From: Cyathus striatus
Lineage: Eukaryota; Basidiomycota; Agaricomycetes; Agaricales; Nidulariaceae
Reading direction: 5' to 3'
Assembly (NCBI GenBank): GCA_025738555.1
Contig: JAOVFP010000023.1
Location: 186,001-250,000 of the forward strand
DNA: 64,000 nt
Position numbers and translations under genes: made by a program. Positions 47,101-59,900 of this stretch are shown here, one piece after another. The notes under the pieces were generated by a model. It was not told where the DNA came from and searched no databases. It was given only the letters and a program-made list of their open reading frames with translations. Numbering within the stretch: the stretch's first letter is position 1; each line of letters starts with the position of its first letter.

Positions 47101-48307
47101 TCTACATCGACACTAGCGCTATCTGCTGTAGAAAGAGCTTCCGTAGCTTCTGCCCTTGCTATCTGCAGCTGATATAATGATTCTGACATTTCACCACGCA
47201 GTCTCTCTAACTCCTCCTTTTTTGAAGGGTCTGCTTCCCTTGCTATACGCTCGTCAACTGCTTGTATGAGTTGAACTACAGCTTCAACCGCCTCTTGCTG
47301 CCTTTCCAATTCTGTTTCCTTCGACTTTCTGTATTTCATCCATGCTGGGCGCTGGTGTGACGATATACCCTTGACAGCAACATGAAGAGCCATTGTATCT
47401 ATGAAGCGATTTCGAGTCTCTTCTACACTGTACTCTTCCAGTATTCTTCCGCGGTCATAAGAGACGTTATGTCCAACGATGACTCTGGAAACCGAAGGGT
47501 CTCCAAGCGGGACCAGGTGCTGAGTATCACTTGACTCACCGAGTAACCAGGGCGATATCCATGCATACCAGGCATTCTCAGAGGCAGCGCATGCCATAAC
47601 AGCATATGGATGATGCGGAGGCATTGTCTCAACGTCAAAGGTCAACATATGCTCTGGCTTTCCGTCGTGCATGGGATATGGAACGTGTTCGCTGTAGCCG
47701 GCACCATCTGAGCGAAAAACATACTTGGTCCATCCGCTTTGTATTTCCCAATGATCCGGTTTGGGAGGAAGTTGCACCGAAGTGAAGTTCTTTGCAAGAT
47801 CGAGCCATGGCTGGGAAGCATGGGCGCCAATCCGGTGGAAGTGCTCTAAAAGGTTGGATCCCTGGAGAGGGGGTAACTGGAAACCTGTGTCCGGCAGAAG
47901 GGAGCCTTGAGCTGGGTCAAGCCCATGCATTTTAAGATGTTCACGCGCAATCTGAATAAAACTGGCATTTGGAGGAGGAAACGAGATGTTACGAAATATT
48001 TGAGAGTGTAGCTCGCGTGAAAGTAGCTGTACACCGAGCTCATTTCGCTTGGCTGTGTCAGACGGTGTCGTTCAGTATGTTGCCTGTCATGGATATATAA
48101 GATATGTATACCATGACGCTTTACCTGAACTTCTTGCGGTTTGGTATGCTCAGCATTTGGCTTGACGGACGAGAGATGGGGCCTTTTGTATGGATGATTC
48201 ACCGGGGAAGAGTTTTCCTTGAGGATCTGGGTGTGGACGGTGGAAGATTGGATGAAAGGCGAGGAAGTTTGCGGTGATTTTGTAAACCTGGCAATGGGCC
48301 TCAGCAT
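44104..48307 (-). CDS. MIP1: Mitochondrial DNA polymerase gamma catalytic subunit
   Basis: Family A polymerase that replicates mitochondrial DNA. ATG at 48307 opens MLRPIARFTKSPQTSSPFIQ, an Arg/Ser/Thr-rich presequence without acidic residues, fitting mitochondrial import. After one intron come KRNELGVQLLSRELHSQIF and the exonuclease motifs: LTFDVETMP (Exo I), VIVGHNVSYDRGRILEEY (Exo II) and YCANDVYVTHRVY (Exo III). The polymerase domain has VGADVDSEELWISSCMGDAQ (motif A), RDQAKVFNYSRIYGAGMRHA (motif B) and ISVHDELRYLVKEEDR (motif C). It continues to a C-terminal tail ending MERLLQEM. About 1,330 residues, close to other fungal Mip1 proteins. Start codons of MIP1 and CCT3 are only 141 bp apart. 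Confidence 0.95.
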
Positions 48308-48448
48308 TATATGGGTTGAGAATAATATTACATTGGAATTTGAAAGGTGAAGATGGCTTTCCCACGCACTCGGACGCGTCTTGCCCTGACCGCGACTCCA
48401 AATTCTGATCTTTACGACCTCCGCCCCTCCATCTTCACCATCTCCGCC
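48308..48448. promoter_or_regulatory. Compact 141-bp bidirectional promoter of MIP1 and CCT3
   Basis: Only 141 bp separate the two opposite start codons, too little for two independent promoters with full 5' UTRs. Transcripts probably start within or close to each other's leader. Confidence 0.65.
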
Positions 48449-50579
48449 ATGTCTCAAACACCAGTATTCGTCATGAGTAATTATATTTATTCTCTCTCCT
48501 TTGACTGTCTTTCTCTCTTACTTTTTTCTTTCTTCCCCTAGACACCGCACCCGCACGGCAGTCGGGGCGCAAAGCACAGATCTCAAATATCACTGCCGCA
48601 AAAGTGAGCTTGAGCACCCAATCCTACTCCCTACAGCTTCTGATCCTGCCACTAGACAGTCGCCGACGTCATTCGCACATGTCTTGGTCCCAAGGCCATG
48701 CTTAAAATGATCCTCGATCCGATGGGAGGAATCTTGTGGGCATCCTTTATTTTGTTTCCGCATATGAAGCAATGGCTCACGTCCCACTTCTCAGACTCAC
48801 GAACGATGGCAATGCTATTTTACGTGAAATTGATGTCGCACATCCTGCTGCAAAGAACATGATTGAACTAAGCCGTACCCAGGATGAGGAATGTGGAGAT
48901 GGGACAACGAGTGTGATTATCCTTGGTGCGTATCATCATCTATGCGATAACGAGTGCAGCCGTATTCACCCCCACCAAAGCTGGTGAAGTTCTTGCCCAA
49001 TCCCTTTCACAGCTGGAGAGAGATATCCATCCTGTTGTCATCATCAGCGCATATAACAAGGCGCTTGCCGAAGCGCTTAAAACTATCGAAGACATTTCTG
49101 TTCCAATTGACATCTATAACGATGAAGAGATGCTCAAACTCATCAAAACCTCCATTGGTACAAAATTTGTCGTCAGATGGAGCGACCTCATGTGCACACT
49201 CGCTCTCCAAGCAGTGCGCACAGTCTCTCAGGAGGAAGGTTCATTGAAAACTGTCGATATTAAGCGATATGCTCGTGTGGAGAAAGTGCCTGGTGGCGAG
49301 ATCGAAGATAGTCGTGTTCTTAACGGTGTTATGCTCAATAAGGACATCACCCACCCCAGCATGAGGCGGAGGATTAAAAACCCCAGGATTGTTCTATTGG
49401 ATTGTCCCTTGGAATATAAAAAGGGAGAGTCCCAAACGAACATGGAGTTCTCGAAGGAAGGTGATTGGCAGCGTGCGCAAGATATTGAAGAAGAGCAGGT
49501 CAAGGCTCTTTGTGAGAAGATCCTTGAATTTAAGCCTGATCTTGTGATCACGGAGAAGGGTGTTTCAGGTGCGAGCAGGTAATAGATTGACAATGTGGAT
49601 ATCTGACGCAGTTTTCTGTAGACATTGCTCAGCATTTCTTCATGAAGGCCAATGTCTCTGCCATCCGTCGCGTGCGCAAGTCTGACAATAACCGTATTGC
49701 CCTCGCGGTCGGTGCGACCATTGTCAATAGGGTAGAAGATCTCAGGGAAAATGACATTGGCACCAAGTGTGGACTGTTCAACATCGAGAAGATTGGTGAT
49801 GAGTGCGTAATCATCTACTCAAACGTATCTTTTTTTTTATGTCCATATAGATATTTCACGTTCCTCACTGAATGCGAAGAACCAAAAGCCTGCACAATTT
49901 TACTCCGCGGGCCCTCAAAAGACATTCTTAACGAGATTGACAGAAATCTTGCAGACGCAATGTCTGTAGCCCGTAACGTTGTCTTCAATCCTCGCCTGGC
50001 GCCAGGTGGTGGTGCCACAGAGATGGCTATTTCCGTTCGGTTACGTGAAAAGGCCAAGTCAATTACCGGTGTCGAGAGCTGGCCGTTCCTAGCTGTTGCA
50101 GAGGCCATGGAGGTTATTCCAAGAACACTAGTTCAAAATGCAGGTGGAAACGCCATCCGTGTTCTGACTGAGCTTCGAGTGGGTGTCCTGTCCCGTTTTT
50201 TTTGATCTATTATTTGTTCATTATATTTCGTTGCCCAGGCCAAACACAATATTGGTGAACATTCCTGGGGTATTAACGGCGATGAGGGTAAGGTTGCGGA
50301 TATGAAGCAGTATGGTTTGTATGAATCTGCGAGTGTGAAGGTATGCAGTATATTTGTTACTCAGTAGTTGTATTTATTAAATCTTCCAGGTTCAAATACT
50401 CAAAACTGCCATTGAGGTACATATAAACTGTCTAATAAATGCTCGGTTAAATGACTTACCTCTCTTATTCTGCTTAGGCGGCTCGTATGCTCCTGCGCGT
50501 TGACGATGTCGTGCAAGCCATTCGCAAGGAACGTGAACAGGGTGGTCAGATGGAAATGCCAGAGATGGAGGCGCAGTAA
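48449..50579 (+). CDS. CCT3: T-complex chaperonin subunit gamma
   Basis: Subunit of the cytosolic chaperonin TRiC/CCT that folds actin and tubulin. MSQTPVFVMNTAPARQSGRK is assembled from two exons, then TVADVIRTCLGPKAMLKMIL, LLTNDGNAILREIDVAHPAA and ECGDGTTSVIIL (ATP-binding GDGTTS). Apical-domain sequence RRRIKNPRIVLLDCPLEYKK is followed by VARNVVFNPRLAPGGGATEM (conserved APGGGATE) and LRVDDVVQAIRKEREQGGQM at the C-terminus, ending MEAQ. The pattern of gamma-type residues (for instance DPMGGI and LEYKKGES) supports CCT3 rather than another subunit. About 550 residues with at least eight short introns. Tail to tail with CCT8. Confidence 0.94.
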
Positions 50580-50786
50580 ATGTATGATTAATACTTACAT
50601 GTTTGATGTGAAGAGTATATAGATAAATCAGTTACCATAAATACAAGCACTCAATACCGTGGCTTACTACTTTCCCTCGATAACAACACATCTGGCTTCC
50701 ATGCAAAATCATTAGTACTTAATTTGAATATGATTAGATTCTGCGAAGTATACAAAGAGTCTACTCGTCGTCCGAAATCCCAGCAC

Positions 50787-52857
50787 TTAGTCATCCGCGT
50801 CCCAGTTTCCTGATTGTTGCGGGATCTTCGGGCCACCTGCTGGCTTGCTCATGATGATGCTATCTACGCTAAGAACTGAAATTGCAGCCTCAGTCGCCAA
50901 ACGTAGAGCCCATGTCTTCGCAGCGAGCGAGTCGTATATTTTATGTTGGTCGGCTTGGAGAGTTCCATCGGTCTCAGCCTAAATGAAGAGTCAGATCGCT
51001 ATCCAGGTGAAAGACGACACTGAGCAACGACTTACTTCGACGTCTACACCCCAAGATTCACCGCCCTTGTCAGCATGCTTAGCCCACAGCCGGCTGAGCA
51101 CTTCGTTGCCCTCAGCACCTCCGAGTGCGTTTTCAGCCAAAGTTCGAGGAACAACCTCAAGTGCGCTAGCATATCGCTTGACAGCATGCTGAGACAGGCC
51201 TTTCAGTCCGCCACCGTAAGCATCCACACGCCTTGCAAGCTCGAGTTCCACAGCGCCTGCACCAGGAACCAATCGACCATCCTTCAATAAAGCTTTGATC
51301 ACATTGACACCATCATCGATAGCACGCTCGAGGTCATCAAGATGGTTTTGTGTCGCTCCACGAAGCACGATCGTGGCGGTCTTGGTCTTTTCAGCTTGAG
51401 AAGTTGGGTCGAAGCCTGCATCTCCCGGAGCGAGTTGTCGGAGAACAGTGACGCGGTCACCGCCAACCTCAGTGGTCTCAAAGATATCGACAAAGCCAGC
51501 TTCTTCTCGGGTGGGTGCTCCAATACGAGCAAGAGGGGTTGCGTTGACGACGCGGCAGAGTCGCCTAAGTTCGAACTTGGACAAGACTTTAAGAACAGCA
51601 ATACCGAAACGATTAAGGTAGTGTAATGCAAGGTCACCAATTGATGAACCAGCAATGATAACCTTCACTCCCGAATCAGCAATTTCTTTGAAAATCTACA
51701 GAATATAATCTTAGCTGTAAGTAAATAGCATTGTATGAAAGTCCAACCTTCTCAAGATGTTTCTCCTCTCCAGTGGTGAAGTTGAGCATGTCATCAGCAT
51801 TTTTTATTAGTACAGTTCCTTTGGTCTCTGTCTGAGAGATATCAAGTGCGGACGTGAACACTGCGACTTTGGCCTTTGTGACCTTTTTAACGAGGCCTAA
51901 AATGCTGATCAATCACTACCGAACGGACGTACCAGTGAGTACATACCTTCAGGCTCCCTCCCGAACACCATTCCTTGTACTACCTTGCTCATATTAAGAC
52001 CTCCTCCCATAATTTTTACCACTCGTACATTGTCGACGTTGAAGTTTTTGGGGTTAGGGGGCATGATGGACAGGGCGGCTTCAGCGACGAGAGAAGAAAG
52101 TGTGTCTTCATAACCATATTGTTTTGAGGCGATGGCGGGTTTAAGGGCAGTAACAAGGGATGGTTGGTTCAAAGGGCTAGGGAGAGTAGTCGATGACAAT
52201 TCTAAAGCAAGAAAAGTGAGCAAGAGGTCAAAACAAGGTACCAATATGTGATTTCGTACTCTCCACCTCTTCCAAAGCTTTCACTAAAGCTAATTCGTAA
52301 CCTTTGATAACTTCACTTTGATGTAGACCCATTATAAGCAGGTGTTCGGCCTTTTTGAGGAGTTCTCCTGCAAGGATGATGACCAGATTTGTCGAATCTC
52401 CCATCTATTATTGAAGCATAAGCACTCGATAAACGATGCAATCAATGAATATGGCACACCTCTGCCTCTTGTGCTTGTGAAGCCATCACAACAAGTTTGG
52501 CTGCTGGATGTACTACTTCGATCTCACGAATAATAGTCGCAGCATCAGAGGTAACAAATAGCCTGCCCAGATGGTTGATAACGAGTTTATTCCTGCCTGT
52601 AAATGGAGGGTCAGTGCACGAACGGATATTCTAAAGGAAATAAAACGCGCCGTTTGGGCCGAAGCTCGTGCGAACCATGTCAGTAAGCTCATTTACGGCC
52701 TGGATGTTGCGAAGGACAGCATCGTCGAGACCAGACACTTGCTAAATGGCACCATCCATGAGGACTTTTGATTATTATGGGATATGAAAAAGAATCAGAC
52801 CTTGTAACCATCCTTAAAGAGTTGAATTTGATTTGACTTGGGTACTTTGAGAGCCAT
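50787..52857 (-). CDS. CCT8: T-complex chaperonin subunit theta
   Basis: ATG at 52857 starts MALKVPKSNQIQLFKDGYK, the theta-type N-terminus. Then come SVSGLDDAVLRNIQAVNELT, DMVRTSFGPNGRNKLVINHL and DAATIIREIEVVHPAAKLVV. Apical and equatorial segments are VVKIMGGGLNMSKVVQGMVF, ATIVLRGATQNHLDDLERAI and DGRLVPGAGAVELELARRVD. The protein ends GGPKIPQQSGNWDADD. The LVPGAGAVE version of the conserved loop and the MPPNPKNFNVDNVRVVKIMG segment fit theta. It folds actin and tubulin as part of the CCT ring with CCT3, whose stop codon lies 207 bp away. About 550 residues. Confidence 0.93.
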
Positions 52858-53600
52858 TAGAATGTAGGATTACAGGTAAAAGCAAGGACGGAGGGAGGGT
52901 CTGGCAAAACGCGTCAATCATACAAATCTACTTTCTGTACTGCACAGCCACATCGCGTGCATTATCGCGCATTGTTATTCTGCCGCTTCTCATCCTAACA
53001 GGAACATGGAAAATAAACCTCTACTTATTACGTCATATTTAAGTACATGTTGCAACTGAGCAAGAGGCTACAAATTGAGTTTTGCTTGAACTCGCTCCTG
53101 TATGAGGTTGCTATCATATAGCTACATCTAAGTCGAGTCAGTAGTGTGATGGCTCGGAGTTTCCTTTTGAGACTAACGAATTACTAAGTACTTATATACG
53201 AGCAATAATGTAGCTGGCAAAAAGAGCTCTATTGGCGCGATCTAAGGATATGCAGTGGAATTTCAATAAAATTACAAGTACTGAGAGTTCTAGGAGATAA
53301 ATAAGTATGATTCGCAGAATAGTTATGGGCGGAGAAGAGACGGAGGCGCGGAAGTGTTGATGACGTCACTGGAATATTTCCATTAATGGCAATGAGCAGG
53401 TTGTTTTTCTTGTGGACGTGTGTGTCTCCTGCTCTCGAGAGCAAGAGTCATCAAGCTTCAGCTTCAAGAGTAGCCCGTCCTGTCCATATAATACCTCTTT
53501 TCCATTCTTCCCCTTCCTCCTCGTCCTCCTGTGATCCTCGCGCCACCTCCACATCCTCTCCCCGTTGTTCCATTTACTTCTCTGCTGCTAGTCATACTTT
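52858..53600. other. Divergent spacer CCT8-ABC transporter
   Basis: 743 bp, AT-rich, no gene seen. It must hold both promoters. A pyrimidine-rich CTCCTCGTCCTCC run at about 53515-53530 precedes the transporter start. Confidence 0.5.
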
Positions 53601-56266
53601 ATGGCCCGAAATCGCCGCCAGCGGCTGAATCGAAAGGGAACTTTCAACCCGGACGACACTGGCTCCGTAAAGCATTCTAGAATTGGTGTATGGGATCTCT
53701 ACGAAGATAAGCAGATCCAACTTCCGCACGTTCCAGGCGCGTCACGTTTGGAGTCGTACTTTGAAGTCATTAATTCCTTCCCATATGTCTGGCGCATGGT
53801 AAAGGATATAGGAAGCATTAGATCCTGTTGGCTATTGCTATCTGTCTATCTCCTCGTAGAATTCGTCGCATCTCTTGTTCCAGCTCTTTCCTTATGGTAA
53901 GTATACTTCCTCCCATACCTCCCATTCGTCGTCTCATCTATCCTCTCTTGTTCCGAAGGTACTCTGGGCAACTCCTTAAGATCGTGAGTTCTGAAATTTA
54001 AGGTTACCCGGAGCCCCTTCTCACCTCTATCCGCTAAGGTCCAAACCGCTGTAGACAAGCGCACAGTGGATGCTGAATTGCTGTTCTCTGTATTTCTTGG
54101 CCGACTTGCCTGCTCATTCGTGAATCGCCTACTTCGATATGCAAAGCAGCGTATTGCTGTCCCTCTTAACGTTCGCATTAAGCAATACTATTCAGTGCAT
54201 ATATTTCATGCTATGGCTCGTCTTGATGTCCCTACTTTTGATGATGCAGCAGTACAAAGACAACTAGAGCAGAGCTTCCCTCCCAATTCACGTTCTAGTA
54301 TTGCATGGGATACCGTTGTTATGGCCCTTCACATGATAAGCACTGTGTTACAACTAACAAGCCAGCTGTCTGTGCTTATAGGCGTGCTCAAGGATCAGAG
54401 AGATGGCCCATTGCTTGCTGTCCTCAGCTTCTCGCATGCGTTATTCCAATGGACTACAGTCAGGAAACCTTTTATAAGTGATGGGGGTATGAATCCATTA
54501 CGTTCTTGTGAGAAATCAGCTAAAAGTAAATCTAGTGTGGGCTGCTACAACAAAGGATCCAGATTACATTCGCAACGAAGGTCTCAAACGTGCGGTTTCC
54601 GACATGTCTCATCGGAAAGAGATCGTTGCAGGCGGTATGTGGGAATACATGCTCCAACGTCAGTTTACATGCCGTGATTCCCTGCAACATTTTCGTGCTG
54701 AACCCGATCGCAGAATATCGTTATGGAGTGGAGAACATTGCTGACCGCGCTGGGGATTTTTTTGAGGCAGCTTCTGCTCACCGTACTAAAGATAGGCTCA
54801 GCATCTCCAGCCTTCTCCAAGATCCTTTCAAGGAACTACCACAGGCCAGTGTTGTTTCATTTGCACTATTTCACTCTCTAACTTCAACATTTCTGACACA
54901 GATTGTATTTACGCTGCGTGCAGTACAATACCCAGCATCGATACCTATTTCTCTTGCGTCTCTGAACCTCATCACACAGACGACCCAATCTTTTACATAC
55001 ATCCTTTTTAATCTCTTTGACGAAACAGGATCGATTACAGACAAACTTGCTTCCGTCAGAAAGCTGTATGAGGTCACCAATATCCGCAATAGAATACCTG
55101 ACGGAGAGATACCATTTCCTGAGGATCAGCGCAGCTTAGAGATGGGTCTCAGCATCGAGTTCAGGTACGTAACTCGGTATGGTGTTAGAATCCGTTTTAA
55201 TGCAATTCAGGAATGTATCTTTCTGTTACCCTGGCTCACGTGAGATGGCGTTGAACAACGTCTCTTTTAAAATTCAGCAGGGACAACTATGTGTGATCGT
55301 CGGCGCTAATGGGTCAGGCAAGAGTACCATTCTGAAGCTCATCGCGCGTCTATACGATCCCGGGGAAGGCGACATATTAATCAATGGGAAGGATATCCGT
55401 ACTTTACGCCTAGCTGATCTGCGTCGAGCAACTTCAGTGCTCTTCCAAGACTATACCCACTTCCCCCTTTCTGTCGGTGTTGTCGTGCATCTCGTTTATT
55501 CAAACCGATGTTGACGATTTCGAATAGATAAAAGACAATGTTGCGCTAGGCGATCCTGCACACGCGCATGATCTATCCAGAATTCAAGAGGCCGCACGAC
55601 TCGGTGGCGCTGAAGACTTCGTCCTTAGGCTTCCCGATGGATTCGACACATATCTGGAGCGTCCCGTCAGAGATTACTATGCCGGTCTTCCGGAAGGAAC
55701 TACAACGATCTTTGGGAGACCAGTTGATTATAGTCGCATAAGAGGGATGGGTAGCATGGAACAAGGAAGTGGCAGGGAGCTGAGTGGCGGACAAATGCAA
55801 CGAATAGCATTGTGAGTTCAAATTCTTCTCCAGTAAGATAACCATCTCACCTTATACAGGTCAAGGACATTTATACGCACACTGGTCTCCGAACCAAGTG
55901 TCGGCTTGTTGTTATTTGATGAGCCCTCCGCAAGCTTAGACCCGACGGCAGAGCATGGTATGTCAAAAAATTCCCATCATTTGTATGGATGATTAACTTG
56001 TCCTCAGATCTTTTTGAGAGATTGCGTAAATTAAGAGGAAACAAGACTATGGTATTCTCTTCTCACCGATTTGGAAACCTTACGCGACATGCCGATATGA
56101 TATTGTACGTTTTCCTTTGTTTTCCTGCGTGTAATATTTTTGAACTGTTACGGTCAGATACATGAACGCTTCAGAGGTAGTAGAAGAAGGCACACATGAT
56201 GAACTTCTCAAGAAAGGAGGCGAATACGCGCGTATATGGAGGCTGCAGGCACAGGCTTTCTTATGA
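53601..56266 (+). CDS. ABC half-transporter, exporter type
   Basis: Membrane ATPase with one transmembrane half and one nucleotide-binding half. MARNRRQRLNRKGTFN begins a basic cytosolic N-terminus. Hydrophobic segments follow (CWLLLSVYLLVEFVASLVPA; AWDTVVMALHMISTVLQLTS; VVSFALFHSLTSTFLTQIVF). The ATPase domain starts SIEFRNVSFCYPGSREMALN and has Walker A GANGSGKST (about 55303) and the Q-loop TSVLFQDYTHF. Then come the signature ELSGGQMQRIAL (about 55779), Walker B LLLFDEPSASLDP (about 55907) and the H-loop VFSSHRFGN. An insertion with YYAGLPEGTTTIFG lies between Q-loop and signature. It needs about nine short introns; frames join cleanly. Substrate unknown. About 730 residues. The extended insertion and divergent membrane half set it apart from well-known ABCB/ABCC groups. 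Confidence 0.85.
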
Positions 56267-56974
56267 CCTTTTGACTGTCCACTGGACTAGATGAGAATGC
56301 TTTGTGGAACATAATGACCTTTACGAGTATATATATATAGTAGATTCCTAGATACCCTGGAGTTTCTTTCGCAAACAACGTATATGTTCACCATTTCGAT
56401 ATGATTTCAGTCAACGTTGGACGACCAAATCAAACAATAGTAAGTACTTAACCTGCTATTGGCGGAACTCGCTTGGAGGAAACCGAGAGACTCGTACCAG
56501 CTCGTACCGCCGTCCCGCAGAAAGTACCTCCGAAGTAAAACCTCCCTCGCGCAGAGGTTTCGAAAAACCACCCACCAACCGCTCCATGGAAGAAGTGACA
56601 TAGCAAGCTGCAAGCACCAGACAAAGATTCCAACTTGACCCAAGATCAGTGTCTGAGCTGAGGGCCCGCCTACTCGTCGGTGCTCGTCTCGGCCTCCTAG
56701 AAAGATCAGTCAGGTTGTGAGATGTGCACGAAGTGCACAACCTCACCCACACCCCACCAGCAGTAGCAATTACTCAAGAGTCTTCAGTTCACCAGTCACT
56801 AATAGAGAGCAGACTGCTTTGAGTTTACTACACTAATAATCACTTATGCTATATATTTTTTAGATATACGCTTGCAGCTACCTGGAACAGAAAGTCAGAA
56901 ACCGATAGCGAGAGTCCAAGATTTATATCTGTATACTTATACGAATAAGAGCCGAATTTGATTCCGTACTACAT
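56267..56974. other. Spacer with a GC-rich island
   Basis: Convergent 3' region of 708 bp. The part at about 56455-56765 is GC-richer than its AT-rich surroundings and contains a GTGCAC-GAA-GTGCAC hairpin (about 56727). No coding signature. It could be a remnant of a retroelement or other insertion. Confidence 0.5.
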
Positions 56975-59900
56975 TTACATCGTATATAGCACGGCATCAT
57001 CTTCAACACAGAGGTCTGGTTTTGGCTTCGGTGCAGGTAGTCGTCGATTCGTTACAATTCCTTTCGATGCTATGACCAGGTTGCTGAGAAGACCTTCCAC
57101 AGGTGGGATACAATGGACCATTCTTTCAACCTCGAGGATGCAGTGCTTCAGCTCCTGTCCATCATGCTTGCGATGAAGATGGGACTTCGGATGCAAAAGT
57201 TTTTGTAGTCTTTTGCAATCTTTTGATAATGTACTGTATCAATGATTTTACACTTAGGCCTTAGCATACATTAAGAATGGAATTTGAACGTACTTTATTT
57301 CCGTTAGCCTTTTTCCAAGATTTTCCAGCTCTTGGTGAATTGCTTTAGGCAGCTGTTTCTTGGTTTTCTCTTTGGTTGACACGCAGTGAGCATATATTGC
57401 GTCCAAACACACAAGAGCATGAGGAAGGGGCCCCAGGAACATGAGTCGATAGTATCTAGTAGGCCAGTCCATTGACTTGGACTCAGTCAAACAAGATACA
57501 AAGTGCACATTGAGAGCTGCCTTCTCTGCTTCCTTACGTTGACGAGCTCTCCGGAATGTAGCCAGAATCACCATTGCGGCTTTTAGCTGTTGAGATGATG
57601 GAGCAGTGTTTGTTTCTAAGGTGACATTATTGGCAATAGAGTCCGCGAGTGCTGTAGCACTAAGAATTACAGTAGAATCAACTTCTAGTTCTTCAATTTC
57701 TTCTCCGATATCATATGTTAAAACATCACTGGCTGGTTTCTCTGGCTCTTCTGTGATGGAACTATCATGATTGCGTGGAAAAAAGGTGGGTGCATCTACG
57801 CGAAGATCAGATAAGAAGGCAGATAAACTGCCATTTCCAAGCAGGTGAGGAATATCTTCGACGACCCTGTACAGTAGCCGCTGAACTCCGACAGGAGCAT
57901 GAGTATGCGGTGAATTTGTGGTTTCAAATTGTTGGAGCTGTACCAAGTCATCTAGTGTTGAGTTCATTGTGGATCGCCGGACGGCGCGGGCAATATCAGA
58001 CCATGACCTTGCTTCAGCGTAGCTATATATCGGTATTAATGACTTGACGACTTTAGCAATGTATTAATAAGAATTCCTTACGGGCGGTATATTACTGGTG
58101 CACGAGTTTCGGGTAGAGAGCGAACTAGTTTCAAATGCTTCATGATATTATCCCTCAGCCCAATATTGTTCAAATTATATCCAACTGGATCTATGAATAT
58201 TAACACGACAAAAGGAATTGAGGACTTACGAAGTCCTAGCGTGCGACAGCTTGGTAGATGGGAAGGTCAGCTGGTCCTGGCTTTACTACATGGCATGATT
58301 ATTTGGACGCACATTCGAGAAATGAAGATATTTCGTGCAACATAAACCTTGCTAAGGTCGGTGTTTTCAAACAACAGATGTTCTGAAGCAAAAGATGAAT
58401 TAGCAACCTCTTAGTGCAATAAAACAACTCGTGCCTATTCCTTCGCCTGAGACCAGACGTCTGAGCAACTCTCCCATGAGTTCCATGAAAACTCCAATTA
58501 ACGTAGTTTCTGCACTGCGTCTCCTTAGATGCTTTAATAAATATACAAACCAGCTTCTAGGTAGCGTAACGAAGTTATGCGACTTGAATTGAGACCGAAT
58601 GAGAACTATCGATCCACAGAGATAGTCTAGAAGGTCACAGAGAACACTGATTTGAATAGTGATGTGATTTTGTATAACTTGCCTATTGAAAAAAAAAAAG
58701 TTCAACGATATCTGCATAAGCAATCGCAATGCATACCGTACAAACAAAATGCCCATCGAAATAAACGCCTCACGTTTGGCTTGTAACGATTCTACAAGCT
58801 CATGCATTATACACGGGCTCTGCCTTTTTCTATCTACACGACCTTTCTCCGCGCGTAGAAATATTTCTTTAACAAGAAACTCATTTAGAATAGGCGCTCT
58901 TTCGAGATACGTTGGAGCATTGGATTTGTCGAATAACATCCCTAAGGTTGCTAAGCGGTAGACGGTCGTAACCAGGTCTCTGGTGAAGTGAAATGGGAAG
59001 TAGACAAGCTGTTGAACCCATCTACGCACAACTCGAATAGCTTTTTGTGCCTCGGGGATATTGGAAGTGTTCAAGTTCGAAATTGATCCAAGGCAATATA
59101 ACGAGGGATATAGAGTTTGGTGAAGTTTTTCAGTCCAGTACCTAGAATTGTACTTGAGAACTTATTTCTAAATGTTAAAAATAACTCACTTCTGGTGTAA
59201 TCGTTCCTCAGGTACAGTAAGGTAGCGAGTCGCATACAAAGACTGAGCAATCAAAATTTGTTGCAAGTGGATCCTGACCCGTACGTTGTAATGCGAGGGT
59301 GTCAAAGATACTGCTTCTAAATGCTGTCTGGGACATTTCGGTCTATTGCAATAACCCAAGGAAGCATAGGACAAGCAAGGACTGAAAGCTTCAGCTCCAC
59401 GGCATAAGTTATCCTCCTCTGAGACTCTTGTTCGAATGTATTTTCCCACGCAACGCTTGTAGAGGTTCGCTAGGTTTGCTTCTGATATTAGTACTCCTGA
59501 TTCAGTTCTACCTAGAAGCACTATGGGGATTTCGCCAGTCATGAGGTGCAAATATGTTCCTGCTGGAACGAAGAATACATTGTCTGAAGAGAGACGAAAC
59601 CCAAAGAGTTTCTGAATATCGCGGTTGTTACAAGGGTCCTCCACTTTCCGCAGATCATTTAAGAGTTCGGTGTACAGCAAAAAGTCACCTAGTATGGCTA
59701 CAACCTTTTCTGCATTCGAATTTAAAATGGAAGGAAATTTCTTGAAGTGATAATCGAAGCATAAGACAGCTAAGGTAGTAGCGTTGGTCATGGCAAAAGA
59801 ACGGCCAAGGTCGAGTAATTTAGTCGAATCCCCAGCCAGTATAGCCTCAAACATGTCAAACTATAAGGAAGCAATCAATAAAATCCTTACAACCAGCATA

